Shown one piece after another: positions 45,420 through 54,136 of a stretch of DNA of 64,000 nucleotides. A model generated the notes under the pieces. That model saw only the letters and a list, made by a program, of their open reading frames with translations, did not search any database and was not told the origin of the DNA. The stretch is from positions 744,001 through 808,000 of the forward strand of contig JARYIJ010000001.1 of the NCBI GenBank assembly GCA_029980465.1. The letters are read 5' to 3'. The DNA comes from Pseudolabrys sp. Lineage in GTDB: Bacteria > Pseudomonadota > Alphaproteobacteria > Rhizobiales > Xanthobacteraceae. The position numbers and the translations under genes are program-made. How positions within the stretch are numbered: the stretch's first letter is position 1; every line of letters starts with the position of its first letter.

Positions 45420-45440
45420 TTTTCGGCGTTTTGTTACAAA
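45412..45440 (+). promoter_or_regulatory. Sigma70-type promoter of ilvE
   Basis: -35 TTGACA (45412-45417), 17-nt spacer, -10 TACAAA (45435-45440). The -35 is a perfect consensus and lies inside the palindromic MarR operator, so bound repressor would exclude RNA polymerase. The leader to the ilvE ATG is about 165 nt. Confidence 0.6.
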
Positions 45441-45614
45441 AAGCTCTAGTCAGGCGAAAGGATCGTACCGATACCGTATCGGCGGACTGCGCCGAAATTG
45501 GGTCCGGATCGGTCCTTTCATACCGGGTAGCAGCGGCCGACGCAAAGCATGGACGGCGCCGTCAAAAGCGCCTTTAACGCTTGGGGTTCGGACTGCTGCG
45601 TTCAGGAGGATCAC

Positions 45615-46511
45615 ATGGCTGCGCAATCTTACGACCGGCTCGACGGGGTCATCTGGTACGACGGCAAACTGGTGCCGTGGGAGAACGCCAACCTCCACGT
45701 CCTCACGCACGGCCTGCACTACGCGAGCTGCGTGTTCGAAGGCGAGCGCGCCTATGGCGGCCGCATCTTCAAGACCCGCGAGCACGCCGAACGCCTCAAA
45801 CGCTCCGCGCAGGTGCTCGACTTCGAGATTCCGTTTTCGGTCGACGAGATCGTGAAGGCCAAGCAGCTTGTCGTCGACCAGAATGGCAAGAAGGACGCCT
45901 ATGTCCGTCCAGTCGCCTGGCGCGGCTCCGAGATGATGGGCGTGTCGGCGCAGAACAACACGATCCATCTGGCGATCGCGTCGTGGGAATGGCCGAGCTA
46001 TTTCGATCCGGAGCAGCGGCTCAAGGGCATCAAGCTCGATCTCGCCGAGTACCGCCGGCCCGATCCGAAGACCGCGCCCTGCCTCGCCAAAGCGGCCGGC
46101 CTCTACATGATCTGCACCATCTCCAAGCACCGCGCCGAGCGCCGCGGCTATGCCGACGCCATGATGCTGGACTGGCAGGGCCGCGTCGCCGAGTGCACCG
46201 GCGCCAACATCTTCTTCGTGAAGGACGGCAAGATCCACACGCCGATCGCCGACTGCTTCCTCGACGGCATCACGCGCCAGAGCGTGATCGAGCTCGCCAG
46301 GAAGCGCGGCGTCGAGGTGACCGAGCGGCGCATCATGCCGGAAGAGCTCTCCTCGTTCTCGGAGTGCTTCATCACCGGCAGCGCCGCCGAGGTGACCGCC
46401 GTGGCCGAGATCGGCGGCCAGTGGAATTTCACGCCGGGCCGCATCACCAAGCAGCTGATGGACGACTATACGGCGCTGGTGACCGGCAAGGCGACGGCCG
46501 AAGCCGCCTGA
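45615..46511 (+). CDS. ilvE: Branched-chain amino-acid aminotransferase
   Basis: PLP (fold IV) enzyme of 298 residues for the last step of Val/Leu/Ile synthesis and the first of their breakdown. THGLHYASCVFEGERAYGGR, PLP Lys159 in APCLAKAAGLYM, YADAMMLDWQGRVAECTGAN and GITRQSVIELARKRGVEV are typical. CAGGAGGA lies 4 nt before the ATG at 45615. Divergent from a MarR/two-component operon, whose probable operator overlaps its promoter. Confidence 0.95.
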   Translation: MAAQSYDRLDGVIWYDGKLVPWENANLHVLTHGLHYASCVFEGERAYGGRIFKTREHAERLKRSAQVLDFEIPFSVDEIVKAKQLVVDQNGKKDAYVRPVAWRGSEMMGVSAQNNTIHLAIASWEWPSYFDPEQRLKGIKLDLAEYRRPDPKTAPCLAKAAGLYMICTISKHRAERRGYADAMMLDWQGRVAECTGANIFFVKDGKIHTPIADCFLDGITRQSVIELARKRGVEVTERRIMPEELSSFSECFITGSAAEVTAVAEIGGQWNFTPGRITKQLMDDYTALVTGKATAEAA

Positions 46512-46519
46512 GCCGCCGC

Positions 46520-46753
46520 TCAGTACCGCTTCAGATTCTGCAGCAGAAGACCGGGCATGGAAAATGACCCGGTCTTCAGGCATCCTGTCACGCGCGACGC
46601 GCAGGTGCGCTTGCAGCCGGCGTCGCACTGCGGCTTGTTCGTGCAGACCTTGTAGGCCTCCCCGCATGTTCGTGGCTCCGCCGCACGCGTGACGCCGGTC
46701 GCGCCGGCAACGATCGACACAATCGCGATCGCGGTCAGGCCAAGGTATCTCAT
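46520..46753 (-). CDS. Small secreted cysteine-rich protein
   Basis: 77 residues: signal MRYLGLTAIAIVSIVAGATG to RAAE, then six cysteines in RTCGEAYKVCTNKPQCDAGC, KRTCASRVTGC. Six Cys over about 30 residues suggest a small disulfide-bonded domain. It overlaps the downstream end of the DUF1460 gene by 4 bp, so it is in that operon. Function unknown. Confidence 0.75.
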   Translation of the reverse strand: MRYLGLTAIAIVSIVAGATGVTRAAEPRTCGEAYKVCTNKPQCDAGCKRTCASRVTGCLKTGSFSMPGLLLQNLKRY

Positions 46754-47538
46754 GATTTTTTCGTCTCCTCCTGCTCGTGCGGCCGCAGCAGGGTCACGTA
46801 GCGAACTCTGTTGGCCGCAAGAAATTGTTGCATCGGCTGGTCGAGCACGCGTCCGCGGCTCTCCGACGCGTGCCGCAACATGAACTCGCCTTTGGAACCG
46901 AACATCACCAAACCGGTGTGATAATAGTCGAGCGTACGCCGCTCCGACACGAAGCCGACGATGTCACCGTCGCGCAGCGTTCCCTGCTTCGCCATCAGCG
47001 TCGCGCGGGAAACGGCGGCGATATCGTAGATGCGGCGGCCCAACGCTCGCGGCGCGTCGAGCACTTTCCTGAGATCGGTAGGCGGGCCGAGACCGATCGG
47101 TTCGCAGACACCGCCGGCGACATTGCGCGCGCACCATGCCGCGAAGTCGTGATTGCGCTCGCGCCAGGCCACGACACCATCGCGATAACGGATCGCCTTC
47201 AGATTGATTTCAAACGACGCGATATCGCGCGAGCGGGCGGCCGCGAGCACGGTCTCGCAAAAGGTGACGCAATCGAAACGGTCGTCGCGGACGACGAACA
47301 CTTCGGGCCGCTTCGGCCCGCCGATCAGGGTGTTGGCCTGATAGCGATGACCGAGCAGGCCGCGCGAGATCGATGACATCCGCGCCGAAATCGCCGGGAG
47401 ATCACGCGCCCGCTCGATGAGGCCCGCGATGGCCCGTTCGCCCGCGAAACCGCGGCTTGAAAGCAGCGGACACAGCGCGGCTCCCGCCAGGGCGGTCATC
47501 GTCTGCCTGCGTGTCAAAGCCGAATCGGCAAAGCGCAT
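46750..47538 (-). CDS. DUF1460 (NlpC/P60-like amidase) protein, Tat-type signal
   Basis: 262 residues. N-terminal signal TRRQTMTALAGAALCPLLSS, close to a Tat signal. The core has TLIGG..., FVVRDDRFDCVTFCETVLAA with the likely nucleophile Cys90, and LDYYHTGLVMFG with His207. These positions match the DUF1460 family of NlpC/P60-type cell-wall amidases. The predicted role is hydrolysis of peptidoglycan peptides. It is upstream of a small Cys-rich protein gene (4-bp overlap). Confidence 0.85.
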   Translation of the reverse strand: MRFADSALTRRQTMTALAGAALCPLLSSRGFAGERAIAGLIERARDLPAISARMSSISRGLLGHRYQANTLIGGPKRPEVFVVRDDRFDCVTFCETVLAAARSRDIASFEINLKAIRYRDGVVAWRERNHDFAAWCARNVAGGVCEPIGLGPPTDLRKVLDAPRALGRRIYDIAAVSRATLMAKQGTLRDGDIVGFVSERRTLDYYHTGLVMFGSKGEFMLRHASESRGRVLDQPMQQFLAANRVRYVTLLRPHEQEETKKS

Positions 47539-47556
47539 GATGCCGAACCTAACGCG

Positions 47557-48513
47557 TCAATTTTCGCGCACCACCACAAGCCGGTCGGTGCCAGATTCCG
47601 CGCCCCACACCTCGCCGCGCCGCCCGAGCAATTGACGCACCGCCGCGCCGCGCCGGTTGCTCGGAAAGCTCTTGAACGTCTCGGTCACCGGATCGAAGCG
47701 GACCAAGGCATTGTTGGTGAAATCGCTGAGCCAGACCTTGTCGTGCTCGTCGACATAGACGGCATAGGCCGCCGGGTCCTTGCCGGGGAGATGCCAGGCC
47801 TTCCAGAGCTTGGTATTTGGATCGTAGCTGCCGACCTCGCCGGTGTTCCAGAAACTGACCCACAGGACGCCTTTGGAGTCGGACCAGATCCGCCGCGGCC
47901 CAACACCGGGCCTGGGCGGCGGCACCATCGCGGCATCGCCGCTCACGGTATCGATCTTGGCGATATGGTCACCCGTCAGCGACGCGTACCACACATCGCC
48001 TTTCGGCGTCGTCGCAATGCCGTAAGGGCCGACCCCTTTCGGCGCTTTCCAGGCATCGATCTTGCCGGTCGCCGGATCGACGCGGCCATAAATTCCGTTC
48101 TGGCCCGTGAACCACAGGATGCCCTTGGCATCGAAGGTTGCCGTGTTCAGGTTCGCATCCGAAAAATCGGCGGGCAGGAGAAACCGCTTGATCTTTCTGG
48201 TCGCGGGGTCGACGCGCACGATCGCGTTCTGTCCGCCGTCGGTCACCCAGGCGGCGCGATCCGGTCCGATGATGACGCCATGCGGCGCCGAATTGTCGCC
48301 GAGTTTGAGCTGGGACGTCTTGCCGGTTTTGGGATCGAGCACGCCGAGCGCGCCTTGCGCCTGCGCGGTGTACCAGACCCGGCCGTCGGGGCCCGGCGCG
48401 ACATCGTGGGGATGCGCGCCTTCGGGGACACTGTAGTAGGACACCTGCGCCGCGCCAGCCGATTGAACCGTCAACGCCAGCGCGGCGATCGCGGCGATGA
48501 CATGCGGCGTCAT
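47557..48513 (-). CDS. Secreted Vgb-type beta-propeller (virginiamycin B lyase-like)
   Basis: 318-residue periplasmic seven-bladed propeller. Signal peptide MTPHVIAAIAALALTVQSAG; blades carry repeats such as APGPDGRVWYTAQAQGALGV, IGPDRAAWVTDGGQNAIVRV and TTPKGDVWYASLTGDHIAKI. Homologues include virginiamycin B lyase, but alphaproteobacterial members are rarely antibiotic-related. ATG 48513 starts at the signal peptide; the frame is open further upstream into moaE, which is rejected. It is followed by moaE after 4 bp. Confidence 0.88.
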   Translation of the reverse strand: MTPHVIAAIAALALTVQSAGAAQVSYYSVPEGAHPHDVAPGPDGRVWYTAQAQGALGVLDPKTGKTSQLKLGDNSAPHGVIIGPDRAAWVTDGGQNAIVRVDPATRKIKRFLLPADFSDANLNTATFDAKGILWFTGQNGIYGRVDPATGKIDAWKAPKGVGPYGIATTPKGDVWYASLTGDHIAKIDTVSGDAAMVPPPRPGVGPRRIWSDSKGVLWVSFWNTGEVGSYDPNTKLWKAWHLPGKDPAAYAVYVDEHDKVWLSDFTNNALVRFDPVTETFKSFPSNRRGAAVRQLLGRRGEVWGAESGTDRLVVVREN

Positions 48514-48517
48514 CGAT

Positions 48518-49000
48518 CTATTCCGCCGCATCGCCGATCTTCGGCTTGCGCCAGCGCTCTGCGGCGGCATCGTCGGATTGCTTGGCCTCGACCCAGTTCC
48601 GGTCCCCCGCCTGCTCGACCTGTTTCCAGAACGGCGCGCGGGTCTTGAGGAAGTCCATGAGGAAGTCCGCCGCGGCAAACGCCGCTTCCCGATGCGACGA
48701 CGCGGTGGCGACCAGGACGATGTCCTCGCCCGGCTCGATCCGGCCGTAGCGATGAATGACGGTGACGCCGAGCAGCGGCCAGCGTTGACTCGCTTCGGCG
48801 ACGTGCCGCTCGATCTCGGCCTCCGCCATGCCCGGATAGTGCTCAAGCGTCAGCGCCGTGATCGGCTTGCCGTTCTCGTCGCCGCGGCAGATGCCGGTGA
48901 ACGTCACCACGGCGCCAACATCGGTGCGGCCGCGCCTCAGCGCCGCCGCTTCGGCCGCCGCGTCAAACCTCTCTCTCTGGAGCCGGACCGTCGGTTGCAT
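48518..49000 (-). CDS. moaE: Molybdopterin synthase large subunit MoaE
   Basis: Catalytic subunit of molybdopterin synthase, 160 residues, adding two sulfurs to precursor Z. Typical blocks: VVTFTGICRGDENGKPITAL, LEHYPGMAEAEIERHVAEAS, VTVIHRYGRIEPGEDIVLVA and FLKTRAPFWKQVEQ. It would help make the molybdenum cofactor of enzymes such as MsrP. Adjacent to moaD, as in the usual moaD-moaE pair, with a 56-bp gap between. Confidence 0.95.
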   Translation of the reverse strand: MQPTVRLQRERFDAAAEAAALRRGRTDVGAVVTFTGICRGDENGKPITALTLEHYPGMAEAEIERHVAEASQRWPLLGVTVIHRYGRIEPGEDIVLVATASSHREAAFAAADFLMDFLKTRAPFWKQVEQAGDRNWVEAKQSDDAAAERWRKPKIGDAAE

Positions 49001-49056
49001 GCGGGCAATTTACTCCCGCGACGATCAATACGCTATCGCGTCAGCATGGGCGGCGT

Positions 49057-49317
49057 TCATCCGCCGGTCATCGGCGGGAAAAACGCGATTTCCCGCGCGC
49101 CGGCGATCGTTGCCGTGCGCCGGACGTGGCGCCGGTCGAGCGCGGTGCGGATCACATCGCGGTTTTCGAACGCGTAGGCGTATTCCTCGCCGCGTCCGGC
49201 GAGCCATGCCGTCAACTGATCGACCGTGCCGATGTCCGCCGGCAGGTCGAGTTCCTCGTCCGGCTTGCCGATCCGTTCCCGCACCCAGGCAAAATAACGC
49301 AAGGTCACGCGAGCCAT
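49057..49317 (-). CDS. moaD: Molybdopterin synthase sulfur carrier subunit MoaD
   Basis: 86-residue ubiquitin-like sulfur carrier with the essential C-terminal Gly-Gly (ends FPPMTGG), which is thiocarboxylated by MoeB. The start MARVTLRYFAWVRERIGKPD is typical. ATG 49317 is chosen because a start further upstream would run into pgsA; the pgsA stop lies 2 bp upstream. Operon order pgsA-moaD-moaE-Vgb. Confidence 0.93.
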   Translation of the reverse strand: MARVTLRYFAWVRERIGKPDEELDLPADIGTVDQLTAWLAGRGEEYAYAFENRDVIRTALDRRHVRRTATIAGAREIAFFPPMTGG

Positions 49318-49319
49318 GC

Positions 49320-49928
49320 CTAGTCCTCGATCAGGTGGTCGAGACCTGCGCGGAGATAGTCCCACCCGGTATAGAGCGTGAGCAGGGCCGACAACCACAG
49401 CAGGGTCAGGCCGACGATGCTGACATAGGGAAGAACCAGGTCGCCCGCACGGCCCGCCAGCAGAAAACCGATGGCGACGAGTTGCGCCCCGGTCTTCCAT
49501 TTCGCGAGCTGGGTGACCGGAACGCTGACGCGCAGCTCGGCGAGAAATTCGCGCAGGCCCGACACCAGAATCTCGCGGCACAGGATGATGATCGCGGCCC
49601 ACAGCGACCAGCCGGCGATCGTGCCGTCGACCGCCAGCATCAGCAGGCACGACGCGACCAGGAGCTTGTCGGCGATCGGATCGAGCATGCGGCCGAGCAG
49701 CGACTGCTGCTGCCAGGCGCGGGCGATATAGCCGTCGAGGAAATCCGTGACGCCGGCGGCGATGAAGATCGCCAACGCAACCCAGCGCAGCCACAAGCCG
49801 CCGTTGAGCAGCGCTTGCCAATAGAGACAGCCGACAACCGCCGGAACCGCGGCGATCCGCCCGTAAGTCAGCAGGTTCGGCAGGGCCAGAGGCCGGGATC
49901 GCATCTGCGACGTGCTCACGGAATTCAT
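49320..49928 (-). CDS. pgsA: CDP-diacylglycerol-glycerol-3-phosphate 3-phosphatidyltransferase
   Basis: Inner-membrane enzyme, 202 residues, for phosphatidylglycerol synthesis. CDP-alcohol phosphatidyltransferase motif DFLDGYIARAWQQQSLLGRM with its aspartates (D-G...A-R...G...D...D) followed by DPIADKLLV. Start ATG 49928; a TTG two codons earlier and an ATG at 49904 are alternatives. Downstream genes are moaD and moaE; the pgsA-moaD-moaE block next to uvrC is widely conserved in alphaproteobacteria. Here a dioxygenase gene separates uvrC from pgsA. Confidence 0.93.
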   Translation of the reverse strand: MNSVSTSQMRSRPLALPNLLTYGRIAAVPAVVGCLYWQALLNGGLWLRWVALAIFIAAGVTDFLDGYIARAWQQQSLLGRMLDPIADKLLVASCLLMLAVDGTIAGWSLWAAIIILCREILVSGLREFLAELRVSVPVTQLAKWKTGAQLVAIGFLLAGRAGDLVLPYVSIVGLTLLWLSALLTLYTGWDYLRAGLDHLIED

Positions 49929-49986
49929 CGTCAACAGGAATACCCCTCGGCAGATTCCGTCAACCGGCGAAACGCCGCGATCCTCT

Positions 49987-50877
49987 TTATTGAATCGGCG
50001 GGCGCGGCAGGCGGCTCTTGCCGGGCTCCATCACGAAGGTCTGGTCCAACGAATACCACTCGCCTGTGACATCCGTGGCGGGAGCCGGACCGGTGTGCCG
50101 CCGGTAATCGCCGACCAGGGCGCGGGTCACGCCGAACTGCACGTCGGTTTCCAGCCGCGGATCGTCGTTCGAATAGATTTGGGAGATAAGTGTCTTGAAG
50201 CCGTCCTTGAAGATAAGGAAGTGGAGATGCGCCGGCCGGTAGTTGTGGCGGCCGGTCGCGCGCACCAGGTCGCCCACCGGGCCGTCGATCGGAATCGGAT
50301 AGCCGGCCGGCTTGACGCTGCGGAACCAGAAGTGGCCGTCCTTGTCGGTGGTGAACTTGCCGCGCAGGTTCATGTCGGCCTGCTTCGGGTCCTGCTGCTC
50401 GTAGAAACCTTCCGGCGACGAGTGCCAGATGTCGACCTCGGCGCCTTCGATCGGCTTGCCGCTCTGATCCTTGACCCAGCAATTGACGAAGATCGCCGGG
50501 CCCGGCGTCGGCGAGCGGATGATGGTGCCGCCGTTCTCGGTACGCGGCGAATTCATGCGCCAGAACGGGCCGAGCAGATTGGCCGTCGTTTCGGTTTGGC
50601 CGTTATTGCCGTTATTAAGCAGGCAGATCAGCGACGAGAAGCCAAGCGAACCCGACATCAGCACGACTTCGTTATGGCTCGCATTGGTGCGCTGACCGAG
50701 CGCGGCGACATAGGCGACCGCCCTCTCGAATTCCTCCTCGGTCAGATGAACATCGCGCGCGAACGCGTGCAGATGCTTTACCAGCGCGATGAGAATCTCG
50801 CGCAGCCGCGAATCGGGGATGTTTTGAAACGCGTCGACGACGGCGTCGGTGACCTGTTCCTGCCGCTCGATGATCAT
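49987..50877 (-). CDS. Intradiol ring-cleavage dioxygenase (hydroxyquinol/catechol type)
   Basis: 296-residue non-haem Fe(III) enzyme. The N-terminal helical linker (IVALVKHLHAFARDVHLT-like) is typical of the catechol/hydroxyquinol 1,2-dioxygenase class. Iron ligands are visible: Tyr159 in SSPEGFYEQQ, and Tyr213, His217, His219 in RHNYRPAHLHF. TANLLGPFWRMNSPRTENGG resembles hydroxyquinol-type enzymes. Cleaves an aromatic diol between its hydroxyls. It sits between uvrC and pgsA with no other aromatic catabolism gene nearby. ATG 50877 gives the family start. Confidence 0.92.
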   Translation of the reverse strand: MIIERQEQVTDAVVDAFQNIPDSRLREILIALVKHLHAFARDVHLTEEEFERAVAYVAALGQRTNASHNEVVLMSGSLGFSSLICLLNNGNNGQTETTANLLGPFWRMNSPRTENGGTIIRSPTPGPAIFVNCWVKDQSGKPIEGAEVDIWHSSPEGFYEQQDPKQADMNLRGKFTTDKDGHFWFRSVKPAGYPIPIDGPVGDLVRATGRHNYRPAHLHFLIFKDGFKTLISQIYSNDDPRLETDVQFGVTRALVGDYRRHTGPAPATDVTGEWYSLDQTFVMEPGKSRLPRPPIQ

Positions 50878-50940
50878 GGCTTCCGTTCCGTTCAGTCCGA
50901 TTGCAGGTCCGCCACCGGTAAAGGCGGCCACGACGAGGCG

Positions 50941-52956
50941 CTACGACGCCTTCTCGTGGAAGAAGTCATATATCTTCCGTGCCGTTTCCGCATTAATTCC
51001 AGGGACCTTCGACAGGTCCGGCAGCGAGGCGCGCTCGATCGCTTTCACAGTGCCAAAATGACGGAGCAGTGCGCGCTTGCGCGTCGGGCCGATGCCGGGA
51101 ATCTCCTGCAGGCCGGCCTCCCGGATATCCTTCTTGCGCCGCGCCCGGTGCGAGCCGATCGCGAAGCGATGCGCCTCGTCGCGCAGGCGTTCGACGAAAT
51201 AAAGCACGGGATCGCGCGGCGGCAGCCTGAAGGGAGTCTTGCCGGGAACAAAGAACGTCTCTCGGCCGGCATCGCGGTCCGGCCCCTTGGCGACTCCGAC
51301 CAGCGGGATATCGGTCAGCCCCAGCTCCGCAAGCGTCTCCTGCGCCACCTTCACCTGTCCCTGCCCGCCGTCGATCAGCAGCAGGTCCGGCCACGGCGCG
51401 TCGTCGTCATGCGCAACGTCGACAGTAGCCGCTTCGGCCGCGGCGGCATCGGTGCTCAAGCGCGGGCTTTCGGCGATCAGCCGCTTGAACCGGCGCTGCA
51501 GCACCTCCCGCATCATGCCGTAGTCGTCGCCCGGCGTGATTTCCTGCGAGCGGATGTTGAACTTGCGGTACTGGTTCTTGCGGAAGCCTTCCGGCCCCGC
51601 CACCACCATGGCGCCGACCGGATTGGTGCCGGCGATGTGGCTGTTATCGTAAATTTCGATACGGCGCGGCGTACGCGGCAAGCCGAACGTCTCGGCCACC
51701 GATTTGAGCAGCCGCTCCTGCGACGACGTATCGGCGAGCCGCCGGCCCAGCGCCTCCCTGGCATTGGCCAGCGCGTGCGCGACGAGATCCTTGCGCTCGC
51801 CACGCACCGGCACGCTGACCTCGATCTTGCGGCCGGCTTTGGTCGTGAGCGCCTCGGCGAGCAGCGCGCGGTCTTCGAAGCCGTGCGAAACCAGAATGAG
51901 CCGCGGCGGCGGCTTGTCGTCGTAGAACTGGGCGAGGAACGCCGACAGCACCTCGCCCGGATCGAGCGAACGGTCCGCCTTCGGGAAATAGGCCCGGTTG
52001 CCCCAGTTCTGTCCGGTGCGAAAGAAAAACACCTCAACACAGGTATAGCCGCCGCTCTGATGCACGGCGAACACGTCCGCCTCCTCGACGTTGCGCGGGT
52101 TGATGTCCTGGTGCGACACGACCGCCGACAGCGCAGCAAGACGGTCGCGGTAAATCGCGGCGCGCTCGAAATCTTCGGCAGCCGACGCCCTGTCCATCTC
52201 TTCGGCGAGATCCTGCTTCACCGCCTGGCTGCGGCCCGACAGGAAGTCGTTGGCCTCGCGCACCAGTTCCTGATACGCCGTGAAGTCGATCTCGCGAGTG
52301 CACGGGGCCGAACACCGCTTGATCTGATACAGCAAGCACGGGCGCGTGCGCGCCTCGAAGAACGAATCCGAGCACGAGCGCAGCAGAAAGGCGCGCTGCA
52401 ACGCGTTGATCGTGCGGTTGACCGCCCACACCGACGCGAACGGCCCGTAGTAGTTGCCCTTGCGCGAGCGCGCGCCGCGATGCTTGAGGATCTGTGGCGC
52501 CCAATGATCGGCGGTGATGAGAATGTACGGAAACGACTTGTCGTCGCGCAGCAGCACGTTGAAGCGCGGGCGCAGCCGCTTGATCAGGTTCGCCTCGAGC
52601 AGCAGCGCTTCGGTCTCGGTCGCGGTCGAGACGAATTCCATCGAGGATGTTGCCGCAACCATACGCATGATGCGCGTGTCGAGACCGGTCGGCCGCGCAT
52701 AGGAGAGAACGCGCTTGCGGATGCTCTTGGCCTTGCCGACGTAAAGCACGTCGCCTTTGGCGTCGATCATGCGATAGACGCCGGGACCGGCCGGCGCGAG
52801 CTTGGCGAAACGCACGATCACCGCGCGGCCAGCGGCGACCGGAGAACCATCCGCGGGGCCGGCCTCTTCCTCGATCTCGGGCAGCGTCGCGGCCTCGTCC
52901 TCATCGGCGAGTTCGCTCTGGGGATCGATATCGGGGGCGTTCTTCTTTCCGTTCAT
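50941..52956 (-). CDS. uvrC: Excinuclease ABC subunit C
   Basis: Dual-incision endonuclease of nucleotide excision repair, 671 residues. GIY-YIG domain: [20 protein letters not shown], then [16 protein letters not shown] motif [20 protein letters not shown] in the middle, UvrC homology/RNase H-type domain with [20 protein letters not shown] and [15 protein letters not shown], and C-terminal helix-hairpin-helix motifs [20 protein letters not shown]. The acidic N-terminal 45 residues ([20 protein letters not shown]) are an extra tail. ATG 52956 is chosen as the first Met before this tail. Confidence 0.96.
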   Translation of the reverse strand: MNGKKNAPDIDPQSELADEDEAATLPEIEEEAGPADGSPVAAGRAVIVRFAKLAPAGPGVYRMIDAKGDVLYVGKAKSIRKRVLSYARPTGLDTRIMRMVAATSSMEFVSTATETEALLLEANLIKRLRPRFNVLLRDDKSFPYILITADHWAPQILKHRGARSRKGNYYGPFASVWAVNRTINALQRAFLLRSCSDSFFEARTRPCLLYQIKRCSAPCTREIDFTAYQELVREANDFLSGRSQAVKQDLAEEMDRASAAEDFERAAIYRDRLAALSAVVSHQDINPRNVEEADVFAVHQSGGYTCVEVFFFRTGQNWGNRAYFPKADRSLDPGEVLSAFLAQFYDDKPPPRLILVSHGFEDRALLAEALTTKAGRKIEVSVPVRGERKDLVAHALANAREALGRRLADTSSQERLLKSVAETFGLPRTPRRIEIYDNSHIAGTNPVGAMVVAGPEGFRKNQYRKFNIRSQEITPGDDYGMMREVLQRRFKRLIAESPRLSTDAAAAEAATVDVAHDDDAPWPDLLLIDGGQGQVKVAQETLAELGLTDIPLVGVAKGPDRDAGRETFFVPGKTPFRLPPRDPVLYFVERLRDEAHRFAIGSHRARRKKDIREAGLQEIPGIGPTRKRALLRHFGTVKAIERASLPDLSKVPGINAETARKIYDFFHEKAS

Positions 52957-53226
52957 GGCCGCACGAGAGCATCCTTGCCGATGCGCCTCATAGTAAATGG
53001 AGCGTGACCTCGCATGGTAAACGCCGGCGCCGTCACGCACGCGCCGGCTAATGTTTCTTTAGGGATAACGATAGCCGCCGCCAATGCCATCGTTAGCGAT
53101 TCATAACCGTTTAACGTAAAAGGCCGGATAAACCCTCCACATGCTGGTCATCACGTCGTGGGCTCAAGCGCACGGCACAAGTCCGGCGAACCGACAAATT
53201 GTGCGTTTGCGTGCGTGGAGGGTGTG

Positions 53227-53838
53227 ATGAAGAAGATTGTATGCGCGGTTGTCCTGTCGATCGCGATGGGCTCAGGCGCATTGGCGGCCGACCTCGGTGG
53301 TCCGTCCTATTATGCCCCGGCGCGCATCCCCGGCCCATACAGTTGGGCCGGCTGGTACCTCGGCGCCAATCTCGGCTACCAGTGGGGCTCGGTCTCCAAT
53401 AGCTCCACCCATCCGTCCGGCATCGCCGGCGGCGCGCAGGGCGGCTACAACTGGCAGAACGGCCAGTTCGTGTACGGCATCGAAACCGACCTCGACATTT
53501 CGGGCGCCGACGACACCGTGTCGCCTTTCGAATTCTCCAATCCGTGGTGGGGCACGCTACGCGGCCGCGCCGGCTATGCCTGGAACAACTTCCTGTTCTA
53601 CGGCACGCTCGGCGCCGCCTACGGCGAGGTCAAGGGACAGACGTTTGGCGTCAGCGAAAGCAAGACGCGTCTCGGCTGGGCGGCGGGACTCGGCGCCGAG
53701 GTCATGCTCAATCGGGCGTGGTCGGCGAAGGCCGAGTACATCTACATGGATCTCGGCAGCACCAATTATTCGATCACCGGCACCAGCAACGGCTACTGGT
53801 CGAACATGCTGCGGCTCGGCGTGAACTATCACTTCTGA
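53227..53838 (+). CDS. Omp31-like outer-membrane beta-barrel protein
   Basis: 203 residues: signal MKKIVCAVVLSIAMGSGALA, then an Omp31/porin-like barrel with WAGWYLGANLGYQWGSVSNS, GGYNWQNGQFVYGIETDLDI, LRGRAGYAWNNFLFYGTLGA and C-terminal MLRLGVNYHF, ending with Phe as required by the barrel assembly machinery. GAGG lies near the ATG at 53227. Similar to the gene at 54137, so the two are likely paralogues. A terminator follows. Confidence 0.93.
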   Translation: MKKIVCAVVLSIAMGSGALAADLGGPSYYAPARIPGPYSWAGWYLGANLGYQWGSVSNSSTHPSGIAGGAQGGYNWQNGQFVYGIETDLDISGADDTVSPFEFSNPWWGTLRGRAGYAWNNFLFYGTLGAAYGEVKGQTFGVSESKTRLGWAAGLGAEVMLNRAWSAKAEYIYMDLGSTNYSITGTSNGYWSNMLRLGVNYHF

Positions 53839-53862
53839 GACATCGACGTTGTGTTCCGACTC

Positions 53863-53925
53863 AAAGCCCCCGGCATCGCGCCGGGGCTTTTGTTTTACGC
53901 AATCCGGGGGCTTTTGTTTTACGCA
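53863..53925 (+). terminator. Rho-independent terminator with partial tandem duplication
   Basis: Stem AAAGCCCC(C)GGC / GCCGGGGCTTT with one bulge, followed by TTGTTTT (53863-53897). The downstream half, including CCGGGGCTTTTGTTTTACGC, is repeated once immediately after (53882-53903 and 53905-53926), leaving a spare right half-stem and T-tract. Confidence 0.85.
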
Positions 53926-53948
53926 ATAGAGCAATGAAAAACTGCGCG

Positions 53949-53974
53949 GGAACTTTTTGTGTCAACATTTCGTT
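53949..53974 (+). promoter_or_regulatory. EcfG-type promoter upstream of the second porin
   Basis: GGAAC (53949-53953), 17-nt spacer, CGTT (53971-53974). It lies 163 bp before the porin ATG, so a long leader is implied. A second weaker match (GGAAC-N16-AGTT) lies about 80 bp further on. Confidence 0.55.
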
Positions 53975-54136
53975 CACCGTGGCGTGATCGGGAACTTCGT
54001 TGCCCAGGGGACACAACAATCTTGCCTCAACATCGCCTTACTGATTGTCGAGGAACGGATGGGAACGCGACGAGTTAGGTGTCCGAGTGCAAACGCGATG
54101 TCTGCGCCGTAGCGTTATTCAAGGGGAGAGGATCTC

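Noticed and set aside
49912..53007. 1031-codon open frame on the plus strand opposite uvrC, dioxygenase and pgsA
   Set aside because: Antisense shadow of three recognisable genes in GC-rich DNA; the product has Arg/Glu/His-rich low-complexity composition and no motif.
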